Below the pieces are notes generated by a model. The model did not search any database and was not told the origin of the DNA. It saw only the letters and a list, made by a program, of their open reading frames with translations. Positions 55,881-64,000 of a DNA stretch of 64,000 nucleotides are shown here, in pieces. The translations under genes and the position numbers were made by a program. How positions within the stretch are numbered: position 1 is the first letter of the stretch; each line of letters begins with the position of its first letter. Origin of the DNA: Coriaria nepalensis (Eukaryota; Streptophyta; Magnoliopsida; Cucurbitales; Coriariaceae); NCBI GenBank assembly GCA_027186245.1, contig CP114499.1:8065001-8129000 (forward strand). Direction: 5' to 3'.

Positions 55881-58366
55881 TCAACGTTTGGGTTTTCTTG
55901 TATTTGAGCCTTCACCTCGAACATCCATTAGCCGGGATTTCAAACCATTACCTTGTGCTGAGGCAGACCTCTCATGAACTGTATTGGTAGGATCACGTGA
56001 GGGCCATGCGCCCCACTGCCTTTTCGGACTAGCACATACTCTAGATGATCCTAGTTTAGCACTTGACAAAATCTGGTCTCTAAGGCTCTTAGCTGATTTA
56101 TGTCCCTGAATGTCATCTCCATAAAATTTTCTGGGTGCTTGTTTCTCCATAGCAGAAGAAATTGTTTCCCCGTCCAAAACATCAGCTGATATTGGGAGCC
56201 TTTCATCTTGGACACGCCAATCAACTCCATCAGATATGCTCCTTTGCAGAGAGGTGCTTTTGCAAGGTACCTTCCCAGAAAGAGATTTCCTTTCTTTCCT
56301 TTCTTCATTAATTGATGGCATTCTTGAATCACGAGAAGCTCCAGAAGTGCGAAGCCAACTGTAGCTCTTATTACTGTTGTCCATATTTAATTCTATCGAG
56401 CATAGATCACTCTCGGCAGAATCTTCTCCGTATTCCATCCCATTTTCACCTTCTCCCGCATCTTTCTTATCATTCCAATGGGAACCTATATGATTTCTGC
56501 TTAGATAGGCAACAAGATCCACATCATTTTGATGGTTAGAGCTATGATCTTTCTCTCTGGTTTTCTTATTTCCTAGAAAAGCCTCGAGTTGATGTCTAAG
56601 TTTATCAACAGCTGCACTCTTCTCTTCAATCTCATACTTTGCCTCTGAGATATCCATTTGGGCTCTTTCCTCGAGCAGCCCATTAGCTAAATGCCTCATC
56701 AATCGATCCTTCTTAACTTCCTCAGATACTTCTGCAGATTCTCTCTGCTGTTCCTCCACTTTTACTTTGTCGTACTCTATATCCCGGGCTAATTCATCAC
56801 ATACTTGCTCTATAATCTCTCTTGCTCTCTTCTCACTCTCAAGTTCTTTCACTACCTTTAAAAGAGAAGCCTTTGTCTCGGCTAGTTCTCTCCCAAGTTT
56901 CTTGTTCAGGCTTTCAGACCTTCTTCTCAGTTTCCTTTCTACCTCTAATTCTCCAGCTACAGACTCGATCGCTGCCTCAACCACTTCTTGCTCCTTACTT
57001 TTCCATGCAGCCTTTTCTTCAGCAAAACATTTCATCAGATAGTTAACGTCAGTTGAGCGTTGTTCTTGAATAAGTTCATTGGTCTGCAAGCGAGCTCTCT
57101 CCAGCTCAGCATGCAAGGCAGATATCACAGACATGCTTGAAGAGGGACGATCTTCATGGCCCCACATGCGGTTGATAATTTTGAGAAGTTCCTTAGATGT
57201 AGTCAGAGCATTACTAACAGCCTTTAAATGACTCTTGACCCCGACAGTGGATGCTGGAGTCTGAGCTCGGGATCTAGTCTCAATCTGCATAATAAAAATG
57301 AAACCTTTTTTACATGACTACATCTTTCTATGTACCCAGTCAATCTAATATACTATGATTACGTTTAAGAGAAACATCATATAACTGAATTTACTATTGA
57401 GTGTTAGTCAATTTTGAATTGAAGTCTGATAATTATTCACAAAAGGATGCTATACCTCTTCCTCCAATAACCTTACTAAATTATTTGACGTACCTCCATT
57501 AAACTCGCATTGCTTATAGAATCATGTATTCCACCATTGTGCTCTATAAGCTTCAGCCTCTGAGTCTGAGATACTGAGGGTGTTCTTCTGCACCGACTTC
57601 CTGTTCCAGATCGATCCATCCTCTATACAATAAAAATGTTCGATAAGAAAAACTAACTTTCATATGAATTCCCTAGTGATATATGAAATAATGAGGATTC
57701 AGATCTATTAAGCTCCATTGTTGAGCTCCATTTTAGATCCATTGGACTGAATTCCACACTCTTCACACAAACTTTACAAGATCTCATCGCCTAAATCAAA
57801 CTATCCTTATTAACTTCCTTTTCCTAACAAATGCAAGCTTCTCATTAAACACACAAAAGGGAAACAAAGAGAGTCAGACGAAAACAGAAACACACCTCAG
57901 AAACGGGACTATGCGAAGGATCTGACAAGTGTGGAGGGAAAGAACTCGAATGCACCGACCTCGGAGCAACCCTTTCTCTGGCTCTAACATCCTTCTTCAA
58001 CCTCCTTTCGTCCAAAACCAACCTCTCCTTCACTTTAGGCGATGGCAGCTCATTTATCTCCCACAGAGTTGCAGCTAGCTTCCTTGCTGATACTGGAGCT
58101 TGCTTAGACTTTCCACCACCGCTCTGAGACGGAGCATACTTGGGGGAATCCATGGTACGAAATGCAGAGGCTGGAGATCTCGATCTCGAGCTCAAAAGCT
58201 TCCATGTAGGCACAGGTGTAGAGGATCCACCCCTCTTACCTACTAGAATTGCCCTTTTGAACCTGTAATTCTGGATTATGGAAGACGACGATGATGCTGA
58301 TGATGAACAGCCTCGCTTTCTGATTTTTCCAGGGATCAAATCCATGTTCAGATTATGCCTTGGCAT
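55881..58366 (-). CDS. Plant coiled-coil protein (At3g11590-like), unknown function
   Basis: Three exons join in frame at phase 0: 58366-57896, 57622-57494 and 57284-55881. They give 667 residues. The start at 58366 (MPRHNLNMDLIPGKIRKRG) was chosen because the frame above it opens only with GTG. Residues 1-157 are basic and Ser-rich and hold KLAATLWEINELPSP, the strongest family-like block. Exon 2 holds a Ser/Thr-rich linker. Exon 3 starts a long coiled coil (about 250-430) with ALHAELERAR and AAWKSKE. A charged, disordered tail follows, with SLRDQILSSAKL and PKRQWGAWPSRD near the end. I recall this as the plant family of At3g11590 and At5g22310, related to BRANCHLESS TRICHOME and often misnamed USO1-like or golgin-like. 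The role is unknown; cytoskeletal scaffolding is a guess. Confidence 0.9.
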
Positions 58367-59744
58367 TATCACAAGAGGCTACGGATCTCACGTGAATGTT
58401 CTGTAAACAGCCAACTGCTAACATCAGAAACAGTAGCTAAGCTAAGCAGAAAAGCAACATATAAAATTTAAAAGCAAGCTTGAAGTTCTTCTCTCTTTCA
58501 TTTTCTCTTCATTTTAAAGTTTTATCGGAAACCAAACAGCTCAGTAAAGTAATGAACAGAAGTAGAACCTTTCAAATCATGATTCAGAGAATGAGAGCTG
58601 TAGTTAATGAATCGGATTGTAAATGGAAAGAAAATCAGAAATATACAGGGATGAAGGAAACCCTAGGAGGGGAATCAGCAGGAAAATAAGAGAGACAGAG
58701 TGGGGGCATTTTAATGGCGTAAAAATAACTAGATGTGATTACAGACTATATAAGCTTGTAGTAGTAGGATGCGTAGCAGTAGATGGTGGTGATGTTAAGG
58801 GGAAGAGACGGAGCAGAAACGATTTGAAGAGGTCGAGCTTATCTGAGCTTGCATACGTGGCCCAATCGAGTTTGAACAGAATAAATCTGACTTGTACCTT
58901 TTGACTTTCTTATCATTTCGTAACAATTATGCGGTCGGTCGTAATTGGAATTAGCGATCGCTTGCTTACGTGTCCACATAAAAAATAGTAAAAAAATTAT
59001 TTTCGTTGACGAGACCGGAGAAAATTCGGTGGATTTTTGGATTCGGGGTTGGGCCGATGGGCCCAATTAACTGATGTCAAGTTTGAACAAAACAAACCTG
59101 GCCCACTAATCAACGGTTTGATAATATATTTCTTTAATAAAAATAAAATAAATAATTTTAAAAAGTCAAAAAGAATTAATTCTTATGATTTATAATATTT
59201 TTCTCAAACTAAAATAACGGGCAATAGACATTTGGAAAGGGAGAGGGTTTTTGCTTGAAAAACAGGGTTTTTGATTAGATCTGAATTAAGAAAAAATTAT
59301 TAAACCAGATTTATATTAAACGTTGATTTATTATTATAATAATATATTTAAGATGATATATAATAAAATTTATTAATTTAATTAAATATTAAATTATCTA
59401 TAAATATGAAATATTATATTAGAATAAAAAAATATTATTTAAGTAATATTATTAATTTATTAAAAATTTTAAATCGATTTGTATCCATATGTTTCATGAT
59501 AAATTTAATATAAAATATTTAATTTAAACTCTTTTATTTATATATATATTTTTTTTAAAAAGACTTTCAAATAAATATATATAAAAATATAGTTAATTAA
59601 TTCATACAATCCTTATTATTAATTAATTAATATGATTTATATATTTTATACAATTTATGCGAAAAGAAAAAATAATACCATATTTGTTAAATATTTACAA
59701 AAGTATATAAATTATAAAAATTTATGCAAACCCTTAAGAGTCAT

Positions 59745-59775
<31 letters not shown>

Positions 59776-60538
59776 ATGCCTTTTGTAACTAATCATTTTT
59801 CCTCAAAATAATCTAATTAATACTAATTGCTGATTTTTTTGGATGTATTTAATTTTACTTCTAAATATGTTTTCAATTGTAATTATTATTTTTTGATTTT
59901 TTAATCGAATTAATGTGCCAATTTGTATTTAATGATGTTTGCTTTAAATTTGATTGATATGTGCATAAATTTATATTGTCATATAGCAGAATTATGTGCT
60001 TATTAGAGTAGGCTTAAGTAAGATTTTAATTATATAGTATATATATGATATGTTACATTAAATAAGCACATTAAATATATATCATATTATAACACAAATA
60101 TATATATATGCTCAAAGCATGTGATTTGCACATTCTTGCAGATAGGGACGGAGGGGAGGATTGTTGCTTGCACATGATTCTTGATTCTTTTTTTTTTTTT
60201 GTTTTTTTCATTGTCATGTCTGATAAATGGAGGTTTAGATGCAACTCTTTAGAGAGAAAAAGGTAAGAGAAGTAATATGATGAAAGCTGTAGTTAAATCA
60301 CGTAAACCAGATTGTTGCCATAATCTCATACTGTATAAGGCCGAAGGGCCATTTGGCTTCAAAGCCCATAAATAAATCACTTTATACTATAATGGCCCAT
60401 GAAATATGGGCCTGTTTTCATTTTCTTGGCTGGAATTGCCCGACCCACCAATGTTTCAACTGTCAACCTCTGAAGAAGCTGGATTCTTTCTTGCATACTG
60501 AAGTGGGACATATGAATAGAAGATACAGCTTTCTGGTG

Positions 60539-60541
60539 TAT

Positions 60542-60580
<39 letters not shown>

Positions 60581-60581
60581 T
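60539..60581. repeat. TTTA microsatellite
   Basis: About ten TTTA units. Confidence 0.95.
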
Positions 60582-61975
60582 CACTTTCATAAGAACTTCC
60601 TATTACGTTGGCTACTAAAACACATATGCGACCCTTTTGTGTTAAGGGTTAGTCGCTATCTATCTGAACAGTATATGGCATAAAGAGTATGACAAATTTG
60701 AAGCCCTCTACATTTATTATTACACAAGAAATGGTGATGTATTCATGTATTATTATTACTTATGAGGGAGGATGCAGTAGTCTTTCTTTCTTTCTTCCCC
60801 TACAAAAAATGGGTACGATAGAGCTGTACATATTACATAACAGCCGCAAAGCATTACACGTTAAGTTATGTGGACCAGAAACGAAGGAATTGTAGGGACT
60901 ACCACACCATCTTCTGCAACCTGCACATTGTTGACCAGTATAAAAGCAAGCATGCCGATGGGAAAATTTTACTCCCAGTTGGGGGTGGGCCCTTTTATGG
61001 GGGCCGTCCAACATGGTTACACTTGTGTGTTGATATGATATCATGCAATATGCATGGGCCCACTTCCCAAGAGATCCATTTTCTCTTTCTTTAAACTCGT
61101 AGGGGCCCACTCTATGATAGACACTCTTTCTTTATAGTAACCGGGCGTGCCCCTCGTGGGTGGATGAGAATTGAGATCACAATAGGAGGGATCCCTTTCT
61201 GGACCGAGCCAACCGGCCGGAACAAAAAGGAAAAGAGCAGAAAGAGGAGACGTGGCCTTTTCCACACTGTTTCGGCTCCTACTTATTTTATTCGTTCATC
61301 ATAGCCCGTACGTGGATGTGAATTGAATCAGATGCGACTTGGGAAATTGTTCCATGTCTACAACTTAACGTTTCTATCTCTTCTGGTTTTGGGCATGAAT
61401 CCCATAAAAAATTGGATCCAGCCTAAGACGTAGAAGAAGAAAATAGCGATTTCGTTTGCATTTTGAGTAGGGCGACAGATACTCTCTGATTTGTTTTGAC
61501 ACTCAATTATTTCGAGTAGGGCAACTAACTATGAATTAATCATGATGAAAAGGTCAAATATACCCTTTTGAGTGTGTGTGTGTCTGTATGTTTTTTTTTT
61601 CATTCAATGGCGGTGGTGATGATAATAATATTGGATAGATACTAGCTACCTAATAATGATAAGGTGCATGGAATTCACATGTCAAAAGCTTAGATGTTGA
61701 GAGCGGTAATAATTGTAGAGAAGAAGAAGGTCACTTGTGCTAGTAGTATATATGTTATGATCTCCTCATTCATAATTAGCTGCAACCTGGTCTTTCCTTA
61801 TCCTTAGTTTGTGGCCATGGCCATGTCCCTGTCAAAATGTCAAACTTATTAACAAAAACCAATCTTCCTGAAACTAACCATCAGACAGAACCCAAACACG
61901 AATTGAAATGATTCCCAGCATCATTTCTTATACCACCGTATTCATTCCGAGTCTAATATATCGGCACTGCAAGCC

Positions 61976-61977
<2 letters not shown>

Positions 61978-62007
<30 letters not shown>
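61978..62007. repeat. ATCT microsatellite
   Basis: About seven ATCT units. Confidence 0.95.
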
Positions 62008-62571
62008 GTCTCATGTTTTAATCACCCATTGAATTAGTAGTGTATGATGTACATAACTTATTAATGAGTGCATGAATTATGAAATAAAATATAGAGACAC
62101 TTATCAATAAGGGTAATAAATAAGGTGCAGATGCTTGATCAGATTTTGATTACAGTTCATGCCCTTAGCTCTGTGATTCGTGTCCATGAGGTTTCATCGA
62201 ACTGATACATCATGTTCTTAAACTTATCACCAATATATTATATAGTATTTTTTTAATCGAATCGAATTGATTTCAAAAATTGGATCGTCAACTTTTGTCT
62301 TAGAAATGTCAAAGTATCATTAGATACACTACTGAAACCAGGTGTGTGTGTTTTTTTAATATATAATTAAGCTAATAGTAACAGCTAATATCAGACAGAC
62401 TTATCATATTACGTGTATAGCCAACATCTTCTCTTAATCAAAGCAACTGATTGTCCGTGTCTTGTTTTCTGCAAGGGATTAAATTTTGTGTCTGAATCTA
62501 GCTACCTGGAAATTGAGGTGGCTATGTCTCAAAACTCACACAAATATTCAGAGCATATGCATATTTTTACA

Positions 62572-62595
62572 AAGAGAGAGAGAGAGAGAGAGAGA
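62572..62595. repeat. GA microsatellite
   Basis: About 12 GA units; a second, interrupted GA stretch follows at about 62642-62668. Confidence 0.9.
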
Positions 62596-63102
62596 ATGAT
62601 TAAAATAGTGTTGTTACACACAACATGATCAGATGGATTCAGTGAGAGAGGAGAGAGAGAGAGAGAGATAGAGATGAAAATGTGAGGAGAATAATGAAAC
62701 ACGCAAGTCCGAAAGAGAGAGGGTCTCATCCAATTGGACAAATCTTATCTCTTACCCTGGGCCTGAGCTTATTGGAAACCGAAGAAATCTTAATAGTTTA
62801 TTTATTTTTTTCGGCTTTCTTTTATTTATTATTATTATTTTTAAAATAAAAAAATAAAAAAAAATTTATATTTCGGTTAAAAACTAGCTGGGAATGGCCA
62901 AACATCAATAATGCAGTCATGCACGTGACTGAAATACTACAGAGAAGGACCACTGTTTGGTTAGTAGGAGTTGCAGTAGTACTGGTCCAACGCCCAAAAC
63001 ACTGCCACAGTTTATTACAAGCTCTTTATTTTTCACAGATCACTGTCCTCGAGTCTACTTGATGCTACTTATTTAGTCACGTTAAGCAATTCAATTCGCT
63101 GA

Positions 63103-63179
63103 TGATAAAAATGATAAAAATGATAAAAATGATAAAAATAATAAAAATAATAATAATAAATAAATAAATAAATAAATAA
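63103..63179. repeat. Compound ATGATAAAA / ATAA repeat
   Basis: Units of TGATAAAAA grade into ATAATAAAA and then into AAAT tetranucleotides over about 77 bp. Confidence 0.9.
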
Positions 63180-63817
63180 GGGCCTGCAGCAGCTACAATC
63201 CTTTTACCCATATGCCCATAATTTCATATATCGATCAAGTGCTTAGTCTGGAGCCGTTGGATGCAATTTAATCAGTGAATCGTCTTACGTCAGGTGATGC
63301 GTTATGCCACCCCACCGCCCATTTCATATTATTTTTTCTTACACAAGTAAGTTTTTGGGTAATTAATTAATTAATTGCAAATCATTAAGAAACTTAGATA
63401 ATTTTAGAAGTGGGATTTTATTTATTTACTTTTTTTGTAAAAACTTTTCACCGCCATAGGTGAAAAAATGAGGTTATGATGTATCAGATTGACAGAATTT
63501 GTAGACCACTTACTGAGCTTCGTGAGGTAAAAAGTAAAATCTCAAAATGATTTAATCTATAAATAAGTTTAAAAGAAACAGGTCGTACCGATATTCACAA
63601 AAAATAATGATTTAAGGTTTTTCGCACGCAAAACCTTAAACCACTCTCTCTCCCTCTCGTACGTACTTACATTTTCCATATAACCCTCTGAGAAGTGACT
63701 CTAGTCAAATTCTCTCTCAATCATATCTCGCTACCTCTCCGTGAAATAGTTCCCCACAGTTTCCACACCCCATCACATCCCCCCTCTCTCTCTCTCTCTC
63801 AGCTGGCTCCAAAAAAA

Positions 63818-64000
63818 ATGTCCATAAACCACATCTCTTCAGACGTTTGGACTCAACGCTACAACTACCCAACCACCGCCATGGAATCTCACCACCATTC
63901 TTCAAAACAAACAGCCTCCGACCATCCCTTCCACCATGGCCACCACCGCCCAACCACCACCTTCTCTGTCAACCTTAACAACCATGACGTCGACGAAGAA
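63818..64000 (+). CDS. 5' end of a probable NGATHA-like B3 transcription factor (partial)
   Basis: An ATG at 63818, after a CT-rich leader, opens a frame of 61 codons that runs off the window. It begins MSINHISSDVWTQRYNYP, then has a His-rich stretch (HHHSS, HHGHHRP) and FSVNLNNHDVDEE. The opening MSINH and the His/Asn/Asp-rich low-complexity start resemble Arabidopsis NGAL1 (At2g36080), as I recall it. The genomic place next to an At3g11590-like gene fits, since NGAL2 is At3g11580. The B3 DNA-binding domain itself lies outside the window, so the call rests on the first residues and gene order. NGAL proteins limit cell proliferation in leaf and seed. Confidence 0.6.
   Translation, partial: MSINHISSDVWTQRYNYPTTAMESHHHSSKQTASDHPFHHGHHRPTTTFSVNLNNHDVDEE

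Larger units (their letters stand above)
58367..63817. other. Intergenic, 5.4 kb without a recognised gene
   Basis: The left edge is the promoter of the coiled-coil gene. A very AT-rich segment spans about 59100-60120. Microsatellites are frequent and are listed separately. No coding family was recognised. The region just before 63818 is CT-rich, as in a 5' leader. Confidence 0.5.

Noticed and set aside
1..64000. tRNA, rRNA, CRISPR arrays and known miRNA precursors
   Set aside because: I scanned by eye for the common conserved plant miRNA sequences and for tRNA-like blocks and found none. A tRNAscan or miRNA search would be decisive.

Overview
This window is nuclear DNA of a flowering plant, most likely a eudicot. 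It shows AT-rich intergenic DNA full of microsatellites, genes with short GT-AG introns, and only plant gene families. I cannot name the species. I see no rRNA, tRNA, CRISPR, phage or bacterial feature.

Layout. The window opens on the last codons of an EXO70 exocyst gene (1-87). A 2.7-kb element with long inverted arms follows (798-3491). Next is a cluster of NDR1/HIN1-like (NHL, LEA_2) membrane protein genes at 4542, 9223 and 12066, with a decayed copy at 10889. After a small single-pass membrane protein gene (14469-14975, minus) comes a SMAX1-LIKE 3-type gene (17605-19476, minus) that lacks its first ATPase domain. A 5.6-kb gap holds two hAT-type elements and a minisatellite. Then come an A1 aspartyl protease (minus), a seven-exon LOG cytokinin-activating gene (plus), a conserved plant protein of unknown function (plus), a six-exon HVA22/TB2-DP1 gene (minus), two OVATE family genes (plus, then minus), a four-exon UEV1 ubiquitin E2-variant gene (minus) and a GIR1/GIR2-like EAR repressor (minus). 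Two broken genes follow: a short-chain dehydrogenase (minus) and an ILR1-like auxin-conjugate hydrolase (plus). A three-exon coiled-coil protein gene (minus) comes next. The window ends in the 5' end of a gene whose first residues resemble NGATHA-like B3 factors (plus).

The gene order is informative. From memory of Arabidopsis locus numbers, the families here are those of four Arabidopsis segments: At3g52460-52560, At2g35960-36080, At3g11580-11660 and At5g06250-06320. Each of those keeps a different subset. The window therefore looks like a little-fractionated copy of one ancestral block. The genes do not form a pathway. Several act in hormone or growth control (LOG, SMXL3-like, OVATE, GIR-like, B3), and the NHL genes are typical of stress and defence responses.

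I found no undescribed multi-gene system. The observations most worth following are the SMXL3-like gene with in-frame loss of its D1 domain, the ancestral block, the inverted-arm element, and the decayed genes.
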